Origin: Mesaphorura yosii
Taxonomy: Eukaryota; Arthropoda; Collembola; Poduromorpha; Tullbergiidae
Assembly: GCA_009869945.1 (NCBI GenBank)
Contig: WIXG01000018.1
Coordinates: forward strand, 62,001-126,000
Direction: 5' to 3'
Length of the DNA stretch: 64,000 bases
Shown: positions 28,101-39,635 of the stretch, one piece after another
How the letters are laid out: the number at the start of each line of letters is the position of its first letter
Position numbering within the stretch: position 1 is the stretch's first letter
Notes under the pieces: generated by a model
What the model was told of the DNA's origin: nothing
Seen by the model: the letters and a program-made list of their open reading frames with translations, nothing else
Databases searched by the model: none
Translations under genes and position numbers: made by a program

Positions 28101-28577
28101 TTACCCTGAGTATTGTGCCGAATCAATTTTGATTCTAACGCAATTTCATTCATTGCAGATTCATTAGAATCTACAAGTATGGGCACGCTCCATAAAGAGC
28201 AGCGATCGTAAACAACAAGTTCTACACGTGGCAGTGCTTTTCTGATTCCTTCGCACATAAAGTTGTATTTTTTATAAAAACGAAGCCCTTTCAGATTTAT
28301 GGAGCGAAACAAAATAAATTGCAACTACAGATTTGATGAAGATGTACTGGAAGTAGAAGATAGGCATGTCAACGTTAACTTTCGAGGATATATGGAAAGC
28401 ACTCTTTGTTAACCTGTACATGGTATGGGTGATGGGTTAGCCATCTATACAGTCTTGATGAGAATTGCGATTTTGAGAGCCAATCACGAACTTGAATATT
28501 CTACAGAGCCTAAAAAGTTGGTGTAATAAAAAATTATTTAGAACTTCCTAGTCAATTGTTGTGGCAGAACTCCGAAC
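22104..28577. other. Long unassigned region upstream of the receptor and NDUFS4
   Basis: This stretch should contain the promoters of the divergent receptor (minus) and NDUFS4 (plus), and may hold noncoding leader exons of the receptor. Several minus-strand open frames (26274-26630, 27127-27312, 27399-27719, 28076-28324) reach 60-120 codons, but I recognise no family in them. Splicing them together needs arbitrary choices. No tRNA, transposase or terminal repeats were seen. Confidence 0.5.
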
Positions 28578-29450
28578 ATGGCTGGGCATCAGGTCACTAG
28601 GATTATTTCAGAGGGGCTCCGAATTTGTAGACGCGTCTATGTACCGCAGTAAGTTAATTATTATTACTTCCAATATAGTATAATTCATAATCAACGTAAT
28701 TTACAAGTCGATATCGTTTGAATTATAGACGAGCGTTATCAGTTGATTCGGCTTTGCAAGCCCAAGGATCAGTGAAGAGTGGCGACAGTTCGACTGAAAT
28801 TGAAAAGCTTCGTAGTTTGAAGGAGCCAGTTCAGAAAGACTTCAAAGATTTCTTGACCCCTGCAGATGAATTAGAACACCGAAAATTGGTTCGCGAAACC
28901 CACATTACAGTTACAGCTAAGGTAAATCGCAGATTTGAGGCATCAGTGGAAATAGCCTACCACCAAATCATTAAATTGAGCCTGAACTTGTATTCCTAGG
29001 AGGATATTGCACCCGTGACTGGTGTCCCCGAAGAGCATGTCAAAACAAGAAGGGTTAGAATATTTAAACCGGCCAAGAACGCAATGCAATCAGGAACAAA
29101 TAACACGAAGAGGTGGAAAATGGAGTTCGAAACACGGGAGCGCTGGGAAAACCCTTTGATGGGATGGTCGTCATCGTAAGTTCAGAGTCTTATCTGATCT
29201 TACGATGTTGTGATATCGTCTAAGCTAACGAATGAGGGACCGAGAACTAACAATTGATGTGATTCTTCTCAGGGGTGATCCGTTGTCCAATATGAACCTC
29301 GATTTTCTAAATAAGGAGGATGCAGTTGCGTTTTGTGAGAAGAATGGTTGGCCTTGGTTTGTGGAGGAGCCAATTGAGAAGAAAATGAAAGCAAAATCTT
29401 ATGGGGCTAACTTTTCCTGGAATAAGAATACAAGGGTATCGACGAAATAG
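28578..29450 (+). CDS. NDUFS4: NADH:ubiquinone oxidoreductase iron-sulfur subunit 4
   Basis: Four exons: 28578-28648, 28729-28921, 29000-29175 and 29273-29450. All have GT-AG ends and matching phase, giving 205 residues. The protein is the 18 kDa accessory subunit of mitochondrial complex I that secures the N-module at the matrix arm. The first exon encodes a basic, Ser/Arg-rich presequence ([20 protein letters not shown]), as expected for mitochondrial import. The mature part carries [35 protein letters not shown], then [20 protein letters not shown] and [13 protein letters not shown]. It ends in [18 protein letters not shown], the hallmark C-terminus including the RVS site known to be phosphorylated in mammals. 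It is about 30 residues longer than human NDUFS4, all at the N-terminus. No AATAAA follows before the convergent gene. Identity is very secure. Confidence 0.96.
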
Positions 29451-29639
29451 GTCGTTCAATGATTTGTTAGATTTAATTAGTTTCAAACCTTCAAAATTCT
29501 TAGCCTAACTATGCCATAGTCAAATACACTATACCAACGTATAACATCTTTGGCTGTTTGGTTAATTTAATAATCCCCGTCATTATTCACCACTGTGGCA
29601 TCATTCCAGCAGTCCAGCATTTGTTGTGTCCATCGACAT
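29451..29639. other. 189-base convergent spacer between NDUFS4 and C1GALT1-like stops
   Basis: Only 189 bases separate the two stop codons. I found no AATAAA or ATTAAA on the plus strand here. On the minus strand an ATTAAA lies at 29566-29571, 68 bases past the galactosyltransferase stop. The two 3' UTRs are therefore likely to be complementary for part of their length. Confidence 0.6.
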
Positions 29640-30912
29640 TCACGTCTTAGTGACATTGTGAAGAAGGAAGTACAGAACACTCATTTCGTTTGGAGATACT
29701 TTGTGAATTGAGATTAGAGATGGACTGCAGCAGCGTCGTCCCTGAAATGCCAACAGGACTCTCAATCAGTCAACAGAATTCAAAAAATTGAAATACTAAT
29801 ATCTCACAAATTCCAACGCATCCCACGATTGAAACCGTAGCCAATGAAACGCAGATACTTCATCGTTTAGGAGCTGTGTAAGAGGCAGCGGGAGAAATCT
29901 GTGGCGTCCTTTCGAGTCCACCGAAGAAACTTCTTGAACTCCAGCGTCCTTGAAGCACTTTCCTGGGGGATCCAATTATTGCGAATTAGGCAAATTATTG
30001 AAATCCATTTTTAAATCAATCCAAGCAATGACGGGCTTTACCAAGTTCGAGGTCCTCATATCCAATGTCACTGTGAACATTGCACCCGTCTCCACCACCA
30101 TCATCGTTGTGTTCTAGGTTTCTAGAGTTCACTGCTTGCAGGAGTCCCGCAACTTGTTTCAGTGCTGCTGCACTGAATAAGTAGCCCGTCCCACCCGACA
30201 TGTACGCCTGCCAAGAGCATGAATACGTTGACAACATTTTTAGCCGTGGTATTTGTTTCCGGAAATCCGTACCTGTTTCGTTCGGGAACTACGCAGCTTG
30301 AAGCCTGACCAAAGTGGTTGATTGAAATCGATATCCTGAACGAATCGTCTCAGGTTTTCGACTATCACAAAAGTGTCGTCGTCCGCCTTTATGAACCAGT
30401 CGTAGTCCTGCGCAAAAAAATCGTACGAATTGTGTATCAATTGCACATTGTAGCTGAACAGTCTCCCTTACTGAGCTGTAATGGTGGTCCAAATGCAGAA
30501 GTGCAGCCTTTGTTTTGTTCCAGAGGTACGGATATCCTTCTTTTGCGTTAACGTGCGTAACATTGAATTCCTCAGTCGAGTAGTTGAAGTGACCGTAGAA
30601 AATGAGGCTATCACAATCACTGCCCCACGTTCTTTGAATGACTTTGCCAGCACGCAGGTTCACTTGAGAAAGCAACACGTAGCAAAGAATTCTTGACTGG
30701 ATTCGTATTACAGCTGCGGTGGCTCCACCAGCTTCATGTCCTTCAAAGCGAATTAGATTCAGATGAACACTGGAGATAATGTACCAAAGGAAGATGCCAA
30801 TGACGGCCAATTTGGCGAACTGGCGTGTCGGGATATGCCTATTGCAATAATTCAAGCAGCAACAACCTTCTTTAGCTTGGCTATCACTGTTGGGTGCCAT
30901 AGGACTTAGCAT
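29640..30912 (-). CDS. Core-1 beta-1,3-galactosyltransferase (C1GALT1 family)
   Basis: Five exons (minus): 30912-30472, 30407-30273, 30207-30042, 29962-29808 and 29741-29640, giving 332 residues; human C1GALT1 has 363. Phases agree at every GT-AG junction. The enzyme adds galactose from UDP-Gal to GalNAc-Ser/Thr in the Golgi, making the T antigen. It is a type II membrane protein: a short cytosolic tail with CCC (17-19), a membrane anchor at about 35-54 (LAVIGIFLWYIISSVHLNL), then the lumenal domain. Landmarks are RILCYVLL, VIQRTWGSDCD, YPYLWNKTKAALLHL, DYDWFIKADDDTFV with the metal-binding DDD at 156-158, and AYMSGGTGYLFSAAALKQ. Then come GYEDLELGKC and a C-terminal RRCCSPSLISIHKVSPNEMS, corresponding to the family CCSD...SFHYV segment. 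Introns are only 58-80 bases, so a reading that ignores them looks falsely truncated or frameshifted. Arthropods often have several paralogs, so I give no symbol. Confidence 0.92.
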
Positions 30913-31463
30913 TTAACTTAATTAGGCTTGCCGTTCACAAATTAACACCGGGCACCGATATAACCATGCGCATTAGAATGGAAATGAATCGTGCTGGCCT
31001 TAAGTTTGTCTTGTCATCGACGTGATCTTCATCCTCCTCTCGTCATTCTCATCTCTGCAGGGAAATCAACCACCGGAACCGAAAGTCTTGAGGCAATATA
31101 GCATATTTCTCATGAAATGCACTTCATTGAGTTCATTGCTAATGCGTGCAAGCAATTTCAATAATAATGACGGTGAGAAAAGTTGAAAAGTAGGTACCAA
31201 AAATAGAGTTTATTCAAGAGCAGATACTTTACGAAATTATCTTCCGTTCGATATAGCATATTGTTGAGACGCCTTATAACTAAGACATTCGCATTATGCA
31301 CGAACATACTACGGATTCAAGTTCCGTAAATTCAAGTCGTTTCTAAAATTTCAGGTAGTGTGAACTGAGCTTAATTCCCTCACGCACACTGTGACTCATT
31401 CATATTTGTTCGTATAAAAGTAAAGAAGTTTGTGCGTATATCTTTTTACGGTGCCAACACGGT
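30913..31463. promoter_or_regulatory. Spacer: galactosyltransferase promoter and FKBP8 3' UTR
   Basis: Both neighbours are on the minus strand. The segment must hold the C1GALT1-like promoter and 5' UTR and the FKBP8 3' UTR. An AATAAA on the minus strand at 31209-31214 lies 249 bases past the FKBP8 stop. Nothing coding was seen. Confidence 0.5.
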
Positions 31464-33271
31464 TTATGACGCGTATCTGTACGCCATGGCGGTTGCGACC
31501 GCAATTATGACGCCACCAACGATTAGACCGGTGTTGAACGACGCTTTGAAAAACGATCTGGTGTCTGACGCATCCTTCTTTTTGTTAGAGTTGCTGAACA
31601 TTTTTTGATATAACAACTTTTCACTTTTGACTTCGTCCTTCCGTTTCAATTGTAGTCTGTTGATTTCCTGTCCACGAGAACAAGTTTTCATTTCCTTCTT
31701 CCTGTATCGGCAGGTTAGAGTCAATCAGTAAACTGATCATGGATGTTTACCTGAGCCAGGGCCTTATTATCCGGTTCCAACTCCTGTGCAAGCTTCAAAA
31801 CGGCCAAAGCTTTCTCGAGTTCTCCCTTTTCTCCAAGAATCTGTTCCATTAATTTATTTTTAATTAGTTAATTTCAATTTCAATGGTGAATCTAATTTGC
31901 AAAACAAGCTTTCATTTCTTAGTGGACTTACTTTGCCTTTTCGAAATAGCGCTTTCACATTTCTAGGTTGACAGAGTAAAACTGCGTCAACGGATTTTAG
32001 AGCCGGTTCGAACGCTTGCAATTTCATCTGGGCTGCGGCCATATTGTTATAAGTTTTTAATCTATCTTCCATTAAAAGTCTAAGGTCTTCCGAAATCTTG
32101 GGCTACAAGTCAAAGAATAAGAAAGAATAAAATTAATTATGACACTCAGATGACTCAGTATACCGTCTTTCGTGTTAGTTTACGAACCCTTTCATCATCG
32201 CCAGGTTTTGGGTAAGAAATTCCACCCTCTGTCTCATCCAGAAATTCAAGAGCTCGTCTATAACATTGAACTGCGAGAGTAGATTCACCACGACCGTACC
32301 ACCAGTTACCTAAACATAGAAAAACAGATTTCCATTTTCATATTTCTTCAATAAAGTAGTAACACCACTGACCACCAGTTCCACCAGATTTTAATGTCTC
32401 ATACCTCTTTCCCTCTTTCTACTTCCTATGTCCCTCCGTTCAGGCACTGATAATTCTTCTAGCTCCTTTTCCGGGTCAAAGTTCTTCAACTCCACGGTAT
32501 ATTCCAAATCAGAATTCGGAGGCACAAGAGGATCCAGTCCTTTCTCTCCGTAGCCAAACCTTGACTTGACCTGTATGCTGGCCACCTCGCCCTTGTTCAT
32601 CAGTGGAATGGCAAAGTCTAGGCCACTAATAACCTAAAACAAAGGGATTCAAGTAAGGTCGAAATGAGACCTAACTGTTAGAACAAGCACTTTGCGCTTA
32701 TCTTCATTACCTCTGAGTCGCCGAGTTGGAATGAAAACTGATCTTGCGATTCGAAAATAAAGTTATCTTTTAATAGTCTTCCTTCAAGTTTTATCGTGCA
32801 AATATCGCCTCTCGTTGGTCGCAGGTTCGACTCTCCTTCCCGGATAATCTGCAAAATTAACAGGAATTAAGCCTGATTCTCCAGGCAAGCGAATTGAAAT
32901 ATGATATGACTTGAATGTACTTTTTTCATAAGCTGATCATTTCCCAAAATTTTCATCCACCCATCATTTTCCGCCAGCTCCTCTTGAATTTCATTTTTAA
33001 TTTTCTCTGCTTGATTAATTTCCTCATTGATTACGTCGTGCTCCTTTACATTTGATGCCTTTTCTTCAATACTTAGTTCTTGGCCATCACCAGCACTTCC
33101 CAATTTCGAAATAATCGGACTGTCATTTGAAGGATCGACTCCTTCGCCTTCACCGGCTGTATGCTCGCTGTTCCTATTTATATTATTCTGAAACCCTTCA
33201 CATTCACTGAATGTGCCAGACTGATTTGACGTCTTTGATTCAAGCTTGTCATACTGGTCACCTTCAGACAT
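31464..33271 (-). CDS. FKBP8: FKBP8-like mitochondrial outer-membrane FK506-binding protein
   Basis: Seven coding exons (minus): 33271-32921, 32848-32711, 32633-32405, 32309-32164, 32102-31932, 31840-31751 and 31667-31464, giving 442 residues, all in phase. FKBP8 is a tail-anchored co-chaperone that binds Hsp90 through its TPRs and acts in Bcl-2 regulation and mitophagy. Domain order: an acidic disordered N-terminus (1-105), a PPIase-like domain (about 118-240, [16 protein letters not shown] to [10 protein letters not shown]), three TPR units (from [20 protein letters not shown] to VKALFRKGK and [15 protein letters not shown]), a basic linker and a C-terminal membrane anchor ([20 protein letters not shown], ending RYAS). 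The FKBP12 Trp59 position is Leu (VISGLDFAI) and the Tyr26 position is also Leu, as in noncanonical FKBP8, so basal isomerase activity is probably low. The insect homologue is called zonda. Confidence 0.93.
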
Positions 33272-33301
33272 TCTCCAAGAATGTAGTCTAATTAGTGTTG
33301 T

Positions 33302-33389
33302 CTGTTGTTGAATATCGTGGAAGTTAACAGAAACAGAAATCAGATTAAGACAAGAGCATAAGATAAGGCAACTTAAAATCTTGACTTAC
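33302..33389 (-). other. 5' UTR intron of FKBP8
   Basis: Upstream of the FKBP8 ATG, a strong minus-strand donor (GAG|GTAAGT at 33389-33384) and an acceptor (CAACAACAG, ending at 33302) bound an 88-base intron. The second leader exon is then 33301-33272, only 30 bases before the ATG. It is inferred from splice consensus alone. Confidence 0.5.
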
Positions 33390-35270
33390 CTCTGGGAGCC
33401 GGCGCAGCAGATAGAATTATAGTCCACGTAAAGTAATACGGCTGATACAAAAGGTTTAGGCTTTCAGATCCTTTCAATCTTCAAGGTCTTTCAGAAAAGA
33501 GACTTTACTTCTTGAAGAAAATCTTTAAATCTTTTGCCTATAAAAGCCTTGAATTTAGATACAACACTGCCAATTCTGTGTACAGCACACGACAGACAAA
33601 TTTTGGTTAGCACCGATTACAAGGCTCAATTATTACATCTACTGCAAATTTTCCTGTGATAACTTTACTCGATCATTCTCGAATTTATCTTGCAATCTCT
33701 CAATTGCAAGCTGAGGTTGCAAAATATCGGCTGAGTGTTTTATTTCCCACTCGCACGAGTGCCAATACCACACAAGAAGCCGAAGATCATGTATTGTATC
33801 GACATGCGATTTTGTTCCACTTTCTTGTTAAATGTAGCTTCTCCTACCATAGGGGGCGCATAATAAGTCGAACTGCAGAATTTGCTTCTTTAACCATTTA
33901 TCGCACAAAAGTATCGAATTTAACAACGATGTTGCATACTGAATTAAAGCTGCAAAGATTCTGGCGTATCATCACCTTTCACCTTGCCCTAAGTAGGAGG
34001 TAACTTATAGACGCAGTGGCAGTACAGTCCCTGTACAGTCATGGTAAAATGTCTCATTTGTCCCATAATCATGTCGCGGTCCTTACGCAAATTATTAAAT
34101 CGTATATCGTATTTTGGAAATTATGAACAACGATATCATGGAAATAGGTGATTATTTGATTGTGCACAACTTTCTGAACGCGGGGTAATTTATCTGGGAA
34201 AAGTTACTCCGAAAACGCAAATGTTTCTGGACGCAACTCATTTTCGTGAACTACAATCGCTGGCTTTTGATCAACCGGTGAAATGAACGACAAATTCCAC
34301 ATAGTCATCGCATATAACTTCTTTTTATTAGGTCGATTTAACGTGTAACCATTTAACGGCATCGCCAATTAGCGCTTGGTCAGTACAATGGCACAATGAA
34401 GTTGAATATGGCGATAAATGGTATCTATCATTATTAGGAAATCGTATTGTGTTTGGATGAGCTAGGCCTTCTACTATCAGACGTTTTCGATTGACGATAA
34501 TCGTTGGGTTATGTAAACCCATGTCTAGCGATTTAGAATGTGTGATTTCCAACTTAAACCCAATAATGCTCTTGAGGGACTCGCCGCATCGAAGAATGGA
34601 ATCGGAAGGCAAGAACCACTCTTCTCACGTGAACGTGAATCCGTGAATCCCTCATCTTCGTGCACTGAGGAAAGATGAAACTGTGTTTACGTTTCTTGGT
34701 TCTGCTCTCAATGTGCTGGCATAAGCGCAGTCACAGCCGCAGCAAACCGGCATGCAGTTCCAGGCAAACATTAAGGAAAAACACGACTTGAGACGTGGAG
34801 CAAGTTCACTTCCTCTTCAACGCTTGACGGTGAAGCATGAGTGCTTTCTCGGAAATTGGAAGTTGACTTCAAATCTGGCGTCTTGCTTGTTGCTCCGCAT
34901 TGCATCAGAGTCTGCATTGGTGACTAGCTTTTCAAATTGCGAGTTTTATGCAATCATATTAGTGAATTGTCTACGCGATTGTTCATTGTTTATTAAATTG
35001 AGAGCGAAAAGTTATACACTTCTTCATACTCAATGTGAACGTTTAAGTGCCTTAAATTAAGCAACTGTACAGTGGTTAAAAAGTGCAGTACTCTCTCTGG
35101 AGACTTACGCCCATTCGTGCTACTTTCACCACTTTTGTGCAGCGTGCCCCGAAATCCGATTTTGCACATGGCTTGCTTAGTATGATTGGCATTTTCACTT
35201 TTGTGACTGACTGGAACGATGATGATGTAAAACGAAATATGTGAATCACTGAACTTAAAGTTCGAACAAG
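33390..35270. promoter_or_regulatory. Divergent promoter region between FKBP8 and CSPG4
   Basis: FKBP8 reads leftwards and the CSPG4 signal exon rightwards, so this region of about 1.9 kb contains both promoters and 5' UTRs. The open frames in it (33656-34003 and 34752-35060, up to 115 codons) match nothing I know and lack a coding look. Confidence 0.45.
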
Positions 35271-35445
35271 ATGCGAGCAAAGTGTGTCAGTTGTCTCATT
35301 TCTAGCATGACTTTCAAGGGCGGAAGCGCGAGTACTTTCTTTGTACGTTTTATTCTCATTAGCTTGTGCTTTCTAACTGCGAATGTCGGAGGAATTGGCA
35401 GCGTCGAAACCAGTCCGACTCCTGGTTCAATTGTGAACGCGGAAG
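35271..35445 (+). CDS. Signal-peptide exon of the CSPG4/kon-tiki gene
   Basis: This exon encodes 58 residues and one extra base. An in-frame TAA lies just before the ATG, so the start is the first possible. After a basic, Cys-containing stretch comes a hydrophobic core (FFVRFILISLCFLTANVG), typical of a signal peptide with a long n-region, then a Ser/Thr/Pro-rich piece (VETSPTPGS). The exon ends with a strong donor (GGTAAG, GT at 35446-35447) in phase 1. The next recognisable coding exon that fits this phase is 56047-56210, which starts the laminin-G domain where CSPG4 proteins do, right after the signal peptide. Linking the two across 20.6 kb is inference; the exon could belong to another secreted protein, or further small exons may lie between. 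Confidence 0.6.
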
Positions 35446-38400
35446 GTAAGCAAGCAAACGTCCCAGTAGATGATTGACTATATCAACAAGTCTTTTATGC
35501 CATGTTCATACTAGCGCAAAACTCATCTCTCATAGCAGGGGCAATAAAATTGACAAGTCGACCAGTTATACTGCGTGAATCGCATGAAAGCATTAACACA
35601 TTTGGTCCTGAAGCATGGGCCAAGTGGCCTGATGCAGAAATTTTGTCATACATTCTTGCGTTATCCCGTCCTGGTTTTCCCCTATGGAAAATACGGGCGA
35701 TAAATCTTTCGACTGTGTTTCTGGAAAGGATTCAGTCCATTTACATGGGTTGTCATAAAAATGCAAAATGAGCATGTGTAAATGGTCCACAGCTTCCTGT
35801 TTCCATCTTTTCTGTCATCATAACTATTTGAGCCAGCACTTTGCACTTTGCATGAAAACTTTCATGCGTCAAGCCATCGGCAGAACACTTGCGTGAAAGT
35901 TTACAGTTTACAGAATTGTAACAAGCCACCGGATGAGACTTTCTGAGGCTTCAGGGACCGTCATTAGCCTAAGGCCTAGGCTGACTGTTACGAAGGTGTT
36001 TCTAAATTAAGTTAATGCGACTTTTAATAATGGAAAAGTGAATTTCTTCCACGTGTTCATTATAAATGATTTATACACAAGAGACCGGTAACGCGTAAAA
36101 ATTATGGCCTGTGCCAGACCCGCTAGCGCCATGCAAAAGTCACACTTCACCGTCTGAGAATGCTCGAGCTAATTATTTGCTACTTCACTGTGTCGTCGTA
36201 GAAGTGGGTGATGAGCGATAACGAATCATGAAATCGTGGCTTCAAATCATTTGCGTTTGTGTTCCGTTGATAGTGATATTAATGGAAAGTTGTGCAACGC
36301 CTTTCTTAGTCTACACTTGGAATTAGGCCCAATTAAATTAGGTACTTGTGGTGGTAAAGAACTCAAATGAATCTCGAATTTAGATGGCTGGGTGATTCTT
36401 TGCTCTGGAGCAATGAACAATCACAATGCGAATACGAATGCCAGATTTGGAGTACAGAAGCCACATTAATGAGAGACAGGGTAAAAGCAAAGTTAACTTC
36501 CGTTCTGTGTACACTTGTAACTTGTTACTTTTGTTTATGTCCAAATACAAGCACAATGTACGTGAAAGGAAAAACTTGGATAAGTCTTTTGCGAAGATTT
36601 TAGGACTTTCCACTTTCCGTAGTATGACAACAACATGATGTCATGTCAGTCCATTTTCAGTGGCTCAGAATGTATTTTTTATATAGGTTCATGCTCTTAT
36701 AACTGACGAAACTTGAACTGTTTTACTTTTGCTTTTAGTTTTATTTAGTTGCGCTTTTTTGGTTTGCGCTTAGTTTTAACCTCGGTTTTACTTTACTGTG
36801 ATCGACTTCATGTTAATCTCTCTTCAGAAAAGTGTAATGGGTTAAGAAACTAGGGACAAATAGGGCGCAAAAATATTTGCGGGAAGCTTAAACCTAGAGG
36901 ACTGTCGGTTGGCTTCAGTGAGCCTGAATGAATGAATCGAATCGAGAACTCGGAAATTAGCATATTTCTAGTAGGAGGATCAATTTTATTTTTTCCTTTT
37001 GGCCCTTGCTCTTTATTATTACCAACCACTAGTCAGTGATGTTCATGGCTCCACTTTCGAAAGCAGCCAGAAGCCATGGTCATACTTTCACTTCCATTGC
37101 ACGAGTAGCATCTGAAGAAGTTACTTGAGCATTGTAAAATTTCTCTAAAGCGAATGAACTTGTTAGGGCAAGTTAAAGTAACAAGTCATAAGCTTACTGC
37201 TGCTGGCTGCTACATAAAACGAAAGTTTATTCTTCTCCTTACGTTTTATTTCCTTCTTCTGGTTGAATGAGTATGACAGTTTGGGAAAGAAGTATAGAAT
37301 TACGGAATCATCCTGCATGAAGAAAAATAGCTCATGAGTGCGAGTTCTGTGCGCTGCGCGTGCGGAAGAAAACATGTTGGTGGATTTCTGCCGTGTCGGT
37401 TCTTTCTGGTACAACGCAGATAAGACGAAATTGCTACTGGAGAACAGTACAGAAAACAGCACTGCATGACAGGTTGCCGTAAAAAAACTGCGCCTTTGCA
37501 GTCATTATTTCTCCTTTATGTCTTGCTCTTGCTTCTTCCTCATGTTAATTAGCTTTTAATGTTTAAGCGTGGAAACAGCAAGCACCGAACTGCTAAGTCC
37601 TCATCCATCAACAACGCAATCGTCGAGTCGTCCTCCTTTTCAGAAGATGTGAAATGTGAATGTTTATTATTCTCGTAGTGTCCAATTAAAAATTAAAAAT
37701 TTATTTTGTTCCAGTTTCTAAATTGAACTTTATTGCGTTTTTTCGGGAACTCAGACTCAAGTCACTCTTTTTTAGCTATTATCCGCGTGGGCCGCTCTCT
37801 CCTGTGACAGACAGTTGCAATTGAAACTTATACGACTTAAACGTATTTCGAGCCTTCAGTCAGTGTACATGAAATGTAATTTTGCACACTTGACTGCGAT
37901 TGAGCTAACTGGATCCGCTCTGTATAGAAATAATACAAAATTTTGAATCTTTTCTTTAGCTGTCATTCTCTTCTTTTCTCCAATTTCACTTCCTTTTCTC
38001 TCATTTTTCCATTTCTTCCTTTTGTTACAAGTCTTAGATTCGTCAAAGTCAAATTCAACCTTCTTCCTTGTCTAAAGACGAAGGCGGAGGGGAGAAGGAC
38101 GAAGGATAAAGTTACAAATTGGGGTAAAGGCAGAATCGAGCGAGACAGGAATAGCGAGAGTAACTAGCTCCGAATCCAGGCTTCCGAAAAAGGCATCCCT
38201 CATTGGCGTGTGCGAACGATGAGCTGTTGAAGCATGTGGCAGCTACCATTGTGAGATTGAAAGGCCATGTCGAAGTAATTTGCATCACCAAAGTTCCAAT
38301 CCCTAATTATAAGTCGCTGTTTTCGTCAGAAGATTTGTTCGCTTTAATCGCTTTTGTGCTACGCTGACATAAACTTATCCTCTTGGAACAAAAAGATGTC

Positions 38401-39621
38401 CAAATATGCAATCGTTAAAGGGATAAAGTATTCGAATGCATTTATCATAGTCACGATCGTAAGTGCTGATTATTTTTCGCGGTGATTGAGTTGTATACCT
38501 TGTCTGGACTCAATGCAATAGTATAGGCAAGTATGACATAAAAACTCAACGCAGGGTTCTACCAGAGAAAATTTGAGCGTTGCTCAGCGATTCATCGCAG
38601 CATGTACAGGCATTAATCAAATTCCGAAAGTGCCGAATGATTCTGTTATCGTGGAACATAATAAAATACAAATGAAACTGGACAGTGGTGAGAAGAGAGA
38701 ACCTCAGAAAATGCTGAGCTCATCTCTTCTTGAACACTTACTTACATTTAATGATGCTCTCTTCTTTCTAATCTTATTAGCATACAGCAAAACGGACGAG
38801 AAATAGACAGAGACTTTAACAATCAGTAGTCCTTTTCTCATTGAAAGGACGCAAAAGCACTTTCTCAATCTTAATCAGGTTCAGGAGGCAGGTTTAATCT
38901 GAAGTTTCTAAATGTGTGAATTTTGTTCAAAATCAAAATTACTCGACTATTGCTGAACAATCCAGCGGTTTATGGAAAACCGTGACATGAGAAACTTAAA
39001 CCTTCGGTGTAAGAGACTGTAAGACGTTGTAGGCTCCATTGTTTTATTCCAGTCCCGACTGATCGAAGAATTAGTAATTGGCTACTGAATTCTGTTTGAG
39101 CAGTCATTGATTTATTCTTTTGTACTTCCGACACCGCCGCATTTCATTTCTTCCAGACTCCAGACTGCTTTTCGGTTCATTATGTATTGTCATGCCTCAC
39201 ATTCTTAGTCGAAAATGGCTCCCCGTTTTGCTCTGGTTTACTTGCTTTCTTCCACTTGCCCTGCATTGTGCGTTATTTTTCTTTGGTAAGTGATGAAGTA
39301 GACACTCACATACACACGAAAGTAAATGAAGATTAAGTTAACACAAAAGCTTAGTTATTTTGGTCTTTTGTGGCGGTTTGACTCCGCAGCTAGATTGCCT
39401 TTGTATTATTCTTTTGGTTTTAACAAGAGCTTATGTCGTTTGGCTTTATTTGCTGACACACCATTTGAGCGTGTTCCACCGGTTCTGATTTTCTTCCTTC
39501 CTGACTCGATTCTCAGTTCAGTTTTTGTACTGCAGGCACAAATATACTCCAGAATCACTCAAGTTTCTTAACCCTCGCCTTGGAGCTGCTTCCGTGCACA
39601 CAACTTGGAATGCAGCGTAAT

Positions 39622-39635
39622 GTAACGTAACGTGT
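39622..39635 (+). repeat. GTAACGTAACGTGT repeat, copy 1
   Basis: A 14-base word containing two ACGT cores. It occurs again identically at 41121-41134. It could be a protein-binding site or chance. Confidence 0.4.

Noticed and set aside
29796-29807. Apparent early stop giving a 302-residue galactosyltransferase
   Set aside because: A donor (TTT|GTGAGA) before the stop and an acceptor at 29742 add a last exon that contains the family CCS segment.
30289-30480. Apparent frameshift in the galactosyltransferase
   Set aside because: A 64-base GT-AG intron (30408-30471) joins the two frames in phase and restores the conserved DYDWFIKADDDT, so no frameshift is needed.
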